Source of the DNA: Cristatella mucedo | Taxonomy: Eukaryota > Bryozoa > Phylactolaemata > Cristatellidae | Assembly (NCBI GenBank): GCA_009760855.2 | Contig: WPIO01000020.1 | Location: forward strand, 5,651,501 to 5,715,500 | Reading direction: 5' to 3' | DNA length: 64,000 bases | Part shown: positions 10,525 through 20,989 of the stretch, piece after piece | Layout: each line of letters begins with the position of its first letter | Position numbering within the stretch: position 1 is the first letter of the stretch | The notes under the pieces: generated by a model | Database searches by the model: none | What the model was told of the DNA's origin: nothing | What the model saw: only the letters and a program-made list of their open reading frames with translations | Made by a program: the position numbers and the translations under genes

Positions 10525-12100
10525 CGACGCCTCGGGGAGCCGTGGTCGTATCGAGCCAGTTTGGTGCTTTCGCTAGTGGAGCAGCAGCGAGTCGAGAGTT
10601 GGACTGACAGCGCCGCGCCTACGAACTGGGGCGGCCGCCGAGCGACACGCGCTTTGGAGTAGCGCCCTTGAGCGTGGCCGCTGCGGCGCCGCGCGCGCCT
10701 AGCCCATCAAGGCACTCGTGCAGTCGGCTACAAATACCCGGACAGAGCGGGAGAGACGGTCTTGCTATCCTCGCGTGGATTTTCTGTAGTATTGCGTTAG
10801 CAGTGGTGAGCTTTGGTTGAGAGAGGGCCGCGAAAGATGCTCATTCTCGCCAAACGCACGCACCTCGCTGAAATCGCTCGAAATTTCACCTGAAAAATCA
10901 CCTGAAATCCCGCAGCGGCGTTTGCCTAGAGACGCCGCGAGCGAGCGACTTGACAACAGAAATGCAGCAGCGTGCACGCACTGGGCCTTTTTCAACTCGC
11001 ACGCGGCTTGCCAACTCTTGCGCAGAAGCATTCGAATCGCCTCGAGCCTGCAGGCTCTTCGCTGAGGCCGGCGCGGCGCGGTTCAAGCCTGACCTCGACG
11101 TTTCGCGTTCTGCTTTTCCCTCGGCTCTAACGTACTCTCTCGTACGACGATTGGCAGTTAGTACGCAAGTCTGCAGTCAAAGGTGCGCCGCTATTCAAGC
11201 ACAGCGACCCCGCCCCGCCCCTCCCCCGTCTGCGGACGAGCGTCCTCCCGAGGCGGACGCTGAGCGTCCCGCCCGAAGCAGCAAGGACGCGTAGCTGGCG
11301 GGGCTGGCCGTCAGCCTCGTGTGCCGCTGTCGCGACAGTTCGCGCCCACAGCGCGAGCCGCCGCGAACTGAAGCCTGCGTCGATCGATCGACAAGCCGTC
11401 ACGGCAGGCCGGGGAACGGCTTTCGCTAGCTGGTTTGTCGGCACTCCTTCGAGCCGAAAGGCTCACTTGGCTGTGCAGCCGCTGCATCCGGTCGGAATGG
11501 CTGGGTGTCGGCGGCGGCGGCGGCGGCGGACTCGATTGCACCGTTCGAGTTGCCGCCAGTTCGTCCGAGGGTCGAGCACGGCTAGCGGCTGCTCACTCTC
11601 GTCTGTCTTGTCCCAAGAGTGCGCGACCGGCGAGAGGTCTGCCCTGCATGCGACGCTGCGAAAAGGTGCTTCGCGGCGCGCGCGAGCTCGCGCTCCGAAC
11701 GGTAGGCGCCGCTCCGGCGCGACGCACACGCACTCACCCACACCGGTCAGCCGTGCTCGGAATGGACGAGCTGGCGACTCGCAGCAGCAGCAGCAGCACG
11801 GGCTCGAGCGTGCGCAGCGACGCCTGCGATCCGCTGGACTGCGGGTGGATCGCAAGCAACGCGAGTGCAGCCATTGGGATGGGCGTAGAGCGTTTCTCGT
11901 CTTCTATCGCCGCCGGCGACGTTCCCGTCGAGCGTCGGCAGCAGCAGTCACTGTTCTTTGAGGCGAGCCGCCTATCAAGCCGAACTTCCGGTCGCTGGCT
12001 GACCGGCATTGTCACAACCCTGACTCAGTCAGACTTTCGCTATAGTTTGAGCGTTGACGGAATTTGGCTCGTCGTCAGAGCCTGCAGAGAAATCGGCTAA
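10525..12100. other. CpG-rich island, possible promoter and first exon
   Basis: Very GC-rich with many CpG dinucleotides and GC-box-like GGGGCGG near 10630. The plus strand has several overlapping open frames. The most protein-like begins at the ATG at 11763 (MDELATRSSSSSTGSSVRSD onward), which is serine-rich and acidic and runs to 12100. GT dinucleotides inside it could be splice donors. I recognise no domain. The mutual overlap of frames in both strands is what GC-rich DNA gives by chance. Confidence 0.35.
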
Positions 12101-12184
12101 CCTAAGAAATTCGCACTGCTGGCCGCTGATAGTGCAACTGAAGCACCTTCACGCGATCAGGGTGTCAGCAGCCAGTGAATTAAT

Positions 12185-12365
12185 TATAATAAATAAAGTA
12201 AATCAATCAAATTCCTTTGCATATCGCCTTGAGAGAACCGAATCTCTATCCAAGCGCTTCACGTATGCTGCAGATCTCGAGCCTTGGTCCATGATGGCGA
12301 GCCCCTCATCTACGACCGTCAAAGGCGAGGCGAGGCGAGCAGCGTAGCCCCCAGACACCAGCGGA
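12185..12365 (-). mobile_element. tRNA-derived SINE with an L2-type 3' end (family 2)
   Basis: Read on the minus strand, a tRNA-like head (GGGGGCTACGCTGCTCGCC, B-box-like GGCTCGAGATCT) is followed by GAAGCGCTTGGATAGAGATT and CGGTTCTCTCAAGGCGATAT. That tail matches the L2-family terminus (GTAAAGCGCCTAGAAAGAGA, TTGAGTTCTCTGAGGGCGCT). Similar copies lie at 15.96 and 36.50 kb. Confidence 0.65.
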
Positions 12366-12369
12366 GTGG

Positions 12370-12780
12370 TAAAAAATACACATAATAATCGTGATGATAA
12401 TATTAAGACCTTAGGAGAACTAAATAGCTGGAATTGCGCATTTCATATGCTGGAAAGAAAATTGGAGCTTCCGAGCCCGTCGTGCTCGAGCTGCATGGCT
12501 ACTTTGTTCGGCTTGCGAATAACATTCCACCTTCATTTATTTCCGTTTAGGACAATAGCTGATCTTCATCGCACTCTCGTACTAATACTGCAGGCGTTCG
12601 ATGAATTCGAGATGCAGGTCTTGGATGATCGAACGTACATCTTACATACATAAAAGGTTGCCAGCGGCGAACTCCCGACGCACGCAACCCCAGGAATAGC
12701 CGATATCTAATTAGTTACTCAGCAGTATGTTATCCTGGCAGGCTAAATACGAAAAGTGTAAGATAGCTGACTATAAACAG
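12370..12780. other. No recognisable gene
   Basis: Part of the start (about 12380-12460) weakly resembles the reverse complement of the L2 3' end. The 95-codon plus-strand frame here has no recognised motif. Confidence 0.35.
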
Positions 12781-13500
12781 GTTTCTTATTCAACTGTAGA
12801 AGGCGGCGAAAGATCCTCCTGCGGCTATCTTAGAGCGCTCCGCGGGCGATCGAGCGAGCGAGCCCTCCTTATTGGCCGCTCGCTGCTGGTGCTCCGTTGT
12901 TAGAGGTGCTCTCCACCCGCCCGCCACCATACGAGCTCGCGCGAGGTTGAGAGCGCAGAGCGACACAGTGCGACCCATCGCGCGCGACCTCGTGCAGCTG
13001 GCGCCGTCAATTCGTGCCCCTCCTCGCGTTCCCACCGACCGGCCGACTGCGGTTATCCGCTCCAGCGGTCGCCGGAGCGAGGTAATTAGCCGCGGCGGAG
13101 CCAGAGCTCCCGCCGCCGATAGCGGCCCGACCGGCGGCGCTCGCAGTCGCCGAGAGTAGCCCGGCCGACCAAGAGGGCGGCGAAGGCCGGGAACCGCCAA
13201 GGGTTAAAGGGCAGCGGGCTCGCGTAGCCACCCGGCTTCGTCGGCCATCGGCTGGCCTACAGCGATCGGGCTTGACCGCAGCTCGTTAATATTCTCCTCT
13301 CCGCACACGCGAGCGTAGGCATTCGCGAACTTCGCCCGAGGCCACTGGATACAACTGGGCGCTGCGCGATGTCTCGAGACGAAGGTCACTAGCGCGTTTC
13401 GCGGTGCAAACGTGTGGAGGATAAAGGTCGCACTTCCCATGAGCGCCCCCACTTGTTGACGGAGCGGCGAAAAGCCGGCATTTCGCATCGTTTTCTGGCA
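12780..13500. other. GC-rich island downstream of gene A
   Basis: High GC with overlapping arginine- and alanine-rich frames on both strands and no domain. It lies 3' of gene A on the minus strand. No transcript is assigned. Confidence 0.35.
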
Positions 13501-13996
13501 TAGCCGAGAGAGAGGCGACGAGGAAGAGAAAGAGAAATAAACAAAGAGACGGACAGCCTGAAAAGTAGACGGTTAACTAATACCACGAAGTGGCTTTCAT
13601 TAAATATACAAATACAGTCGTCAGCGTCCCAGCTGTTTTCCAGCAAGTTTACCAGCATTTTCCAGCCATCGGCGTAGCAGCGGTCTGAGCAGCTGAATCC
13701 GGAGAAAAAAGCCCCGCATCAATAGTTTCCGCCAAATTTACTTGTCCACGTTGGTTTCCACAACTTCGGCAAGAGCATTGAGTTTGTCACCACTGCCCGC
13801 CTTTCAACTGACGAATAATCGACGACCTGAAGCCTTCGCTTGCTGACTCGGTCGGAATATACTTTAGAATGCCGTCTCGCGAACGGTAGAAGACAGAGCT
13901 AAGCGTACTGCTGTTTCCTAAACTCACGGCCACCATTTTATAGCCGGTGGTTCGTAGAGTTTATCCACACAGCTCGAAGCGATCTACGTGGTGCTG

Positions 13997-15397
13997 TCAC
14001 AGCGAGCTTTTTTCCGTCCACTGATCCGTCCTATCGGCGATGCGAACCTTGGTAGCTTCGACTCCTGGTGGCGGAGGTGGCGGCAGTTGCGGCAGGTCCT
14101 GACAAGACAAATCCAGCGCAAGCGGCGGCGGCGACGGCTGCCGGAAGGTACTCTGACGCTCTGAGCGCTTCGCTCGCCGGCGACGACGTCTTCGCAAGCA
14201 CAGGACCGAGAGAACGGCCGCGCCGACGACGAAGCCCGCGGCGGCGACTGTGCATCCGACGGCCGTCGCGTCCTCCATTGCAGCGTCTTGTGGGCGGGCC
14301 GGGGCGGCGCTGACCTCGGCGTCGCCGCCGTCACCATCCATCGTTGCGGCGGTAGTCGCGTCGCGCGCTTCGGCCGCCGCGACGCGCACGGCGAAGTGCA
14401 GCACGAAACCGCCAAACGGCGCAGCGGTCGCCGCCTGGCCGCCAACGGCTGCGGCAGCAGCGGCCAGGCAGCGCTCGCGGCCGCCGTACTCGAAGCCGAT
14501 CTTGACCTTGCGCTGCACAGTCCAAGTCGCTCCTCTGGTGAGGTTGAGGCCGCACGCCTGGCCGACGCACAGGCGGCCGCACGCGCGACCGCCGCGCTCC
14601 GGCGCGTCGAGCACGGCCAGGTCGATGGCGTCGCCCGGCGCGCGCGCCCTCAGCACGAGCGCGTAGCTTTCGGCGGCGGCGCAGCGCTCGCCCGGCGAGA
14701 CGAGCTCCTCGTGGCGCCAGTCGGGCGCGAACACGTAGCCGCTCTCGCCCGGTCCAGCCTGCACGTCGGCGCGCGGCGGCGGCCGGCGCTCGCAGACGCT
14801 CCACGCGCGCGCGCCGCGCGCGGCCAGCCGCAGCTGCGACGGCCCGATGGCGTCCGAGCGCAGCGCCTTGAACAGGGTGAGCGTGGCGCGCCGCTCGACG
14901 AGCACGTACTCGTACGGGCGCGGCGACGAGCAGAGCGCGGTGCGCGCCGACCAGCGCGACGCGCGGATCTGCAAGTGGCTCGCGTTTCGCTCGCACGGCT
15001 CGGCGGCGGCGGCGAACCGCGCCGCCGCCGTCGGAGGCACCTGCGGCGCCGGCGAGAGATCCGTGCGAACGAGTCGCAGCAGCACGTGCCTGCCCTCGGC
15101 CGCTTCCGCTTGGCTCGACTCGACGTCCAGATCGCAGCGCTTCTGCACCGAGCCGGCGATCGCGCTCACGGTCACCTCCGTCCACTTGCCGGTGGCGCGA
15201 AGCAGCGGCAGCTCGGCGCGCCCGCCGCTCTGCTGCTGCTGCAGCTGCTGATTCGACGAGGCGCACACGTCCACGGCCCGATCGGCCGTCGCCTCCGCCG
15301 CCGCATCGACGCCGCCGCCGCATGCCACACCGGCGAAGCGGAGCAGGAGCAGGAGCGACGGCAGCTCGCGATTGCCTCGCGCGAGCGGCCTGCGCAT
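13997..15397 (-). CDS. Gene A: type I membrane protein with two CUB-like modules, proline-rich tail
   Basis: An intronless frame encodes 466 residues. Residues 12-26 are a leucine-rich signal peptide. The ectodomain runs to about 378 and the transmembrane helix spans about 379-401. It is followed at once by seven arginines and a 65-residue tail containing a six-proline run (PPPPPPG) and ending S-S-L, a possible class I PDZ ligand. Ten ectodomain cysteines follow the same order as in genes B and C, including C-x3-C-x4-C (CGRLCVGQAC). The string YVFAPD is also shared. N-glycosylation sequons are NAS and NLT. Spacing such as C-x-[IL]-x-[IV] after the second cysteine and a terminal GF-plus-alternating-hydrophobic strand suggests CUB-like folds. 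That assignment is by eye. Unlike B and C it is extremely GC-rich and alanine-rich, and its tail has no tyrosine. Ligand and role are unknown. Confidence 0.75.
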   Translation of the reverse strand: MRRPLARGNRELPSLLLLLRFAGVACGGGVDAAAEATADRAVDVCASSNQQLQQQQSGGRAELPLLRATGKWTEVTVSAIAGSVQKRCDLDVESSQAEAAEGRHVLLRLVRTDLSPAPQVPPTAAARFAAAAEPCERNASHLQIRASRWSARTALCSSPRPYEYVLVERRATLTLFKALRSDAIGPSQLRLAARGARAWSVCERRPPPRADVQAGPGESGYVFAPDWRHEELVSPGERCAAAESYALVLRARAPGDAIDLAVLDAPERGGRACGRLCVGQACGLNLTRGATWTVQRKVKIGFEYGGRERCLAAAAAAVGGQAATAAPFGGFVLHFAVRVAAAEARDATTAATMDGDGGDAEVSAAPARPQDAAMEDATAVGCTVAAAGFVVGAAVLSVLCLRRRRRRRAKRSERQSTFRQPSPPPLALDLSCQDLPQLPPPPPPGVEATKVRIADRTDQWTEKSSL

Positions 15398-15960
15398 CCT
15401 CGCGGCCTTTGGCGGCGCTCGCGTGCCGAGCGCCGACCCTCGGAGGAGGCGAAGTTCGTCGCGCGCGGCACTGCCGCACCGCTCGCCAATGCGGCTTTGG
15501 ATTCGGCCAGCGCAGAGGCGCGGACTCGCCGACTACGGCGACAGGAGAGGAGGGCTCGCAGCGGCTCCGGAAAGGGCGGGCACGCAGCGTCGTAGCTCGC
15601 AAAGTCGCGCATGCGCCGTGGTCCCGGGCAGCCGTCGGGTTACCCGCGAAACACTAGCGAGGTCAAGTGATGAAACTACTCCTGACCGCCCAATGCTTAG
15701 CGTCGTTTCTTCGCAGTCGAGTGACATAATCGCCGACGAGTTGAATCGTGGCTGTCAATCGCCAGGGTGCGGCCGCCGCCGCGGGTCGCGAGCGGCTCAC
15801 CGAGTTTTCCATTCGTGTTTCGCTGCAATTCGCAGCTGTTGAGTCAATCGCCGACGGCGATACTGGCAGTGCTGAGGGTACGAACGTTGCTTCGGTCGCA
15901 CTACGTCGGAGCGTCAATCTTGGGTTGGGGTTAGCGCTGCACCAGCTCTGTCAGAGAGCC
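15398..15960. promoter_or_regulatory. CpG-rich 5' flank of gene A
   Basis: GC-rich sequence directly upstream of the gene A start on the minus strand, dense in CpG. It presumably includes its promoter and 5' UTR. No TATA box is evident. Open frames of 100-150 codons on both strands are compositional artefacts. Confidence 0.35.
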
Positions 15961-16130
15961 GGTTCAGCCAAGATGCAAATATTCACAGGTGAGTGCACAA
16001 CCGCTCGCTATTCGTGCCCGCCTTAAACGGCCGAGGGAGGTCGTGAGCTCAAGCCCTGGGACTAATGTGAAGCGACCGCCTACAGATTCAGTTCTCTTTG
16101 GGTTCCATGCCAATGAATTATATTGAACAA
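15960..16130 (+). mobile_element. tRNA-derived SINE, family 2, degraded
   Basis: It contains the B-box-like GTGAGCTCAAGCCCTGGGA followed by GTGAAGCG and GATTCAGTTCTCTTTGGG. This is the same head-to-L2-tail order as the copies at 12.2 and 36.5 kb. The boundaries are approximate. Confidence 0.4.
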
Positions 16131-16139
16131 CTTCGGCTA

Positions 16140-17230
16140 GGAGAACAGCAGGAATATACTTTTTAAAGCTTCTCACCAACTAGTTTCTTCAAAGACCTAA
16201 TTTGATATGGGATCTTTATCTGGGTTGATTCGCATTTGCTCGACGGCGTCACTACTTTGTTCCGTCCAGTAGAGTTAAACCATCGCAGTCGTCTGCATAA
16301 ACGCGAACGGTTTAAGAAGCGATCAACGGCAAAATCATCGTGCCACTATTCTACTCGAGGCAGAATGATACTTCAGAAAACGCCGAAGACCTGCTGAGAG
16401 TGCTGAACGCAGTTATTAGACAAGATCACTTAGGTAAAAGGTCTAAAAAAAAAGTTAAGCATATACAGCAAATCCAACTCGAAAATATTCATTTCAGCAA
16501 AATTAATGTTTGACCAACAATATTTAGGCCTGATATGGCTTCTCTGAAACCGTCTTGGGAGTGAGGAGAGGTCTTTTTACACACCTTCTCCAAATATATG
16601 GACTTTGACATATCTGCTGCCCTGTTTGACGCATTTCCACCGTGTTTGCAATGCACCGTGATGGTACCGAATGGTAAGCATTGTATATACTTATATGATA
16701 ATACCTGGCAAAGGATAATTTAGCTCTATGCACGACTGAGACTTGGGTCGATTGTGGCTTCATTAACCCTTGATTCCCAATGAAGTGCTGAGTTAAAAAA
16801 CGAAGTATATAATAAAGCGTGCACGAAATTAAAACACCAGGCTCCGTAAAATCAAAAGCTGGACATGTGAAGCAGCATCCAACGAATTAATTTAACACAT
16901 AATGTATGAGTGCCTATAGATGTTACCAAGTAGCATTACAAGGTCAAATAGGGAGACTTGAAAGTGGAAGTACTGTAGTCATCTTTTGAACAGTGATTTT
17001 GGAAAAGGGTACGCAGGTTTCGCATCGAGAATGACTGATAATAAGCGGGCTAGGCTTTTCCGTGTATAAATTGATGCAGTATAACTTGCATGTCTGGTTT
17101 TTTTATCATTCAAATTGTGAATTGTCATGCCTCGGTAAAAGACAAATGTAGGCAGCACAGTTGCAATAGAGTTAATTGATCCTGCAATGCTGTTTTTTGG
17201 GGGTGGATTAGCACAAGGATACATAAGGAC
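16140..17230. other. No recognisable feature
   Basis: AT-rich intergenic sequence. Two minus-strand frames of about 80 codons carry no known motif. Confidence 0.45.
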
Positions 17231-17234
17231 TCTC

Positions 17235-17480
17235 CAACTGCCGACTATGGCACATCTTTTTCAGCGGTCCTGAACTGCTACTTCTATGCTACTCTCTACC
17301 TCAACTGCTCTCCTAACTCTGCTATGCTTCCCACTTTCTCTTTCTTGCGTGAGACGAAGTCTGTTGGCTACCGAATGCGTACCGAAAGCCGCTTAGGCTG
17401 TGAGTGCGCTATACAAAACTCTCCTGCGTAACGCCCACATGGTCTTTATGACTTTGTGGAGTTGCTGACGGAGATACATA
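17235..17480 (+). mobile_element. ACATT-family LINE 3' end
   Basis: It contains CAGCGGTCCTGAACTGCTAC, GAGACGAAGTCTGTTGGCTA, CCGAAAGCCGCTTAGGCTGT and GTGGAGTTGCTGACGGAGAT. This matches the 3' UTR of the copies near 44.0 and 52.6 kb, with the ACATT tail reduced to one partial unit. Confidence 0.85.
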
Positions 17481-18285
17481 TCAAGGATAACACGAGGATA
17501 GCTGTGTGCCATCTGCTCGGAAATGAATTCGATACTAGGGTAAGGTGCTTGCACTTCATGTGATTTAGAGTCCTGCGTTGACCTATTCTTTAGTCCCCAC
17601 TGCAAGCTGGCTCGATAGCCGCTGCAGATATTCTGGCACTGCAACCGTATAACTTCAATGAGGTTGTTGAACCAGCTAAGCAGGCTGGTTTGGCGATTAA
17701 ATGGACAAATAGGAGCGGAGTGTTAACTGTAAGAAAATGTAGACCGTTCATTGATCCCCCTGGGGTGCTTCGAGGGCTCCCTGGACGTCGTCGGGCCGGA
17801 CGTTATGTATAAACTAAACACTGTAATTGAGGTAGACCTTTCAGTCTTGCAGTACAATTCTAGCGATGATTCGTCCCGCCGTTTTCAATTTAGCGGCGGC
17901 AACAACCATTACTTGTCTTCTTTCAGCTTGTGGTCACTTTGCCAGGTGGGCATCAGCTAGCCAAAAAAAACTGATGGCGTTTTAGTGGTAGAAGTGGTGA
18001 GGAGCATGGTGAGATTCGGTGCTGTCAAGAAGCAATTCACTATTCGATGGTCAAGAAATATCATCAGCTTTAATGTGGTGTATGGTACGTACTAATACAA
18101 GAACTACAGAAAAGGCTTTGTGGAATCCTAGGTGCGGATATAGACATAGAACCGTTCGCTACGTTGTAATTGGCTCAGAGAGTTATCGAGCCGTCGCAAG
18201 AAGCTCCGGATTTCCAAACGCTCTAGTCTGATCCCAATCAGCCGAGTCGTTTAGCACACAAACGAATTAACTCAGAAGAGCCGGT
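17481..18285. other. No recognisable feature
   Basis: Two plus-strand frames of about 70 codons (17751-17960, 18019-18231) show no recognised motif. No repeat signature was found. Confidence 0.4.
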
Positions 18286-18289
18286 GTTA

Positions 18290-18470
18290 CAATACCTATG
18301 ATGATTGGTGAATACTTGAGGTAGGTTGGGTGGTGCTAGAGAAAGACGCGACTTAAAAGCGAGTGACAAAACCCACAAGTTGATACGCGGCTCGACAAGA
18401 GTTATTGTAGACCGACAGGAAGTGTTGGAAGGTGGCAATTTCAGTTAGTTAACATCAACTGTAAATGACT
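18290..18470 (-). mobile_element. L2-like LINE coding fragment
   Basis: The minus strand reads VLSLAFKSRLSLAPPNLPQV, which corresponds to the family block VLSLTFRSLHSLAPAYLSD. It is short and diverged. Confidence 0.6.
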
Positions 18471-19149
18471 TGGTGCAGACTAAATATCACAAATGCACGG
18501 ACCATCTTGGGACATGGTTGGTGTTCCTATCCAAAGCTGCACGTACGCCACCGGCTTTCCATCTTACCAACGCACTTTCTTTATAGTTATGATCTTAAAC
18601 TAGCCATTCAGGATCTTAATGAACAACTTAGTCTCACCCACAGCCGCTGCTCTAAAGCAGGCGGCTTTATAGTCCGACAGAATTACCAATTTCAACGGCT
18701 GGGCCAGCTGTAGCAGAAATTGAATACGGTTTCGTATGCAAGCCTACTGCTAGAGCTGGTCGGCGAAGATTGCTGTGGAATCCACAATTATCTGTGCATA
18801 ACCGTAGTTTTCAATGGTATTTTGGCTTCACGTTTGTGTTTTTGGCGACTGGTGAGGATTTGCAGTTTTGAAGTTTGCAGTAGGCTGCAGCCGCACGGTT
18901 ATTTCTGAGCCCGAGTTAAACAAGCCTTGCTGTGTTTTTCAGTGCAGTTATACAAGCATTTAACATTTATTCCGTACATCAAAGTCGTCGCTTAACAAAG
19001 TAACCCGGTTGAGGAAATTTCCAGCAGATAAGTTAAGTTGGCTACCTGAAGTCCAAAGCAGACCTTAGCTTTACACGAAGCCTATCGTAGTTTTATGCAA
19101 ATCCTGAAGTGGGAGCTACCTCGCACCCTGCATGAATGGGGAAAGTCGC

Positions 19150-19345
19150 AAGACCTTTTCTTTCGCAACAACTACTCTCCTGCTGCCGATTATCTCACCC
19201 TATCCATCGGTCCTGAGCTGCTACTTCCGTGCTACTCACTACCTCAACTGCTCTCCTTCCTACTTTCTCCTTACTGCTTGAGATAAAGTTAGTTGGCTAC
19301 CGAAGGCTGCTTAGGCTGAATGCTCTATGCAAAACTATCCTTCGT
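19150..19345 (+). mobile_element. ACATT-family LINE 3' UTR fragment
   Basis: ACAACTACTCTCCTGCTGCC, GGTCCTGAGCTGCTACTTCC and GTTGGCTACCGAAGGCTGCT match the family 3' UTR. Part of the middle is deleted and the ACATT tail is missing. Confidence 0.75.
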
Positions 19346-19349
19346 TTGC

Positions 19350-20890
19350 GAAAGCCAGTCAACAGTTGTTCATTCTACTGTAATTAGGATCCGACCATAA
19401 CAGCAATGTTCTGATGGCACTCTTAGAAGCCCAATGCCTGTTTCCTGTGCTCAGCTGCAATGGCGATATATTAGCATCAGGAGTCTTCGCCCAGGAGGTA
19501 AGGAGCTTGCTCAAGACATGGCCGAATCCTGCTGTAGGCGATACTGCACTTGTATTGCAGCTAAGTCAACAGCTGATGGCAAAGTAGCTATTGAATCCAC
19601 AACTATTTGCTGGCTAGAATGATATGCTAAAGGTAGCTCTGTAGTCACCAGCACCGACTTATCTTCCAGCACACCTCTTTCTAGCACTCAATGAAGCAAA
19701 ATCACCCCAAAACAACACCAAGCATTAACTGAATACTTACTGAATATTACGTATAAACTGAATACAGTACTTCATAACCACCGGAGCTTTGAATTGGCAC
19801 GAGGCAGCCATTGAGGAAATATATAACAGGCGATAGGAGGCATAAATTAAGTTCTAATAGCCACCGGACTGCTTAGGCAGACCAACTGAGAAATTGCACT
19901 CGATAAAGCAGCTGTCACAGATGCAGCACCCATATACCATTCACACGATTAAAAAAATTCATTTTCAGAAACGTTAACTAGGTTCTACATGTCGTAACAC
20001 GTGGCGACATGTCTTAAAAATTCTTTATTACAATCTCAAAGCAAAAGAAATAGCTTGACTGATCACCAGGCACTTTTGTGGCTGGGGTGTCCACTGTTTT
20101 GTCTCCGGAGAGGCTTTGCTCGGCCGACAAGTTCTTAACAGATCCTTGACTATGGCCTGTTGCATAAACGTCGAACAAGAGTCGCCCGAGAGTAATGGCT
20201 GTCTGACTCACGGCTTTGGTTACAACCAGCATGGGTGGCATCTCCAATCAACATGTTACTTCGGCTTGCTCTTCAGCTGTCTGTTATAGGCATTCAAGAC
20301 TCATGATCCTGAAATAAACTTGATGTGAGAGCATAGAACAAGTGCTTGGTTTTCAATATATAGGTCCGCAACTGCATGCTATTTTAAAAACCGACAAACT
20401 GTTACTTACAGCATTTCACGAGGAACATAATCATTCGGAAAAGTAAGTGGACGAAAGCAGTACCAAGCTAGCACATATTGCTGCACGGCACCAGCCACAT
20501 TTCAATTAGAATCGACTTCTTTCCCTCAGTTCTCAAGGATAATACGTTTGGAGGTTGTCAATCCATTTTCGCACACCATCTTCTACAAGCACCAGTTTAA
20601 CAAGCCAGTTTGCAGGCAGTGTGATTCGGACAAATCAGAACCAGCTCTCAAGTACACAACAACGTGGAAGGGCTCTAAACGTTGGGGAATACCAACCAAG
20701 TAACAACGTTGCAGCAATCATTTCAGAGCATGCAGTGATTTGAAAATGCACAGTAGCCAAGTCGAAGGCCAGCAACTTCTGCGCAGCACTCAACTCGGTT
20801 GAGAGCTACCTCGACGATCGAGAGAATTGCCAATTCAAAAGCATGAGTGCATGAGCTTTATTACCGATTGTCTCAAAAGAATAGGCACTC
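19350..20890. other. No confirmed gene
   Basis: A minus-strand 77-codon frame (20014-20247) looks moderately protein-like and contains AATAAA near its end. I could not match it to a family or connect it to neighbouring exons. The rest is ordinary intergenic DNA. Confidence 0.35.
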
Positions 20891-20904
20891 AATTGCATTA
20901 CCCT

Positions 20905-20985
20905 TTGAAGCAAATGTAAAGCGCCTAGAAAGAGATTGAGTTCTCTGATAGCGCTTTATCAAGTGCATTATTATTATTATTAATC
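20905..20985 (+). mobile_element. L2-like LINE 3' terminus
   Basis: GCAAATGTAAAGCGCCTAGA onward to GCGCTTTATCAAGTGCATT and a short ATT run. Only the last 80 bp of the family are present. Confidence 0.85.
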
Positions 20986-20989
20986 AATA

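Noticed and set aside
11435-12100. 221- and 164-codon plus-strand frames as a gene
   Set aside because: Overlapping frames of equal quality exist on both strands of this CpG island. No domain or clear exon structure was found, so it is listed only as an island.
14288-15602. Open frames of 435 (plus) and 423 (minus) codons overlapping gene A
   Set aside because: They are arginine/alanine repeats produced by GC-rich DNA lacking stop codons. Neither has the signal peptide, cysteine pattern or helix that gene A shares with B and C.
20014-20247. Minus-strand frame as a 3'-terminal exon with AATAAA
   Set aside because: The hexamer lies inside the frame before its stop, no family match was recognised and no upstream exon could be connected.
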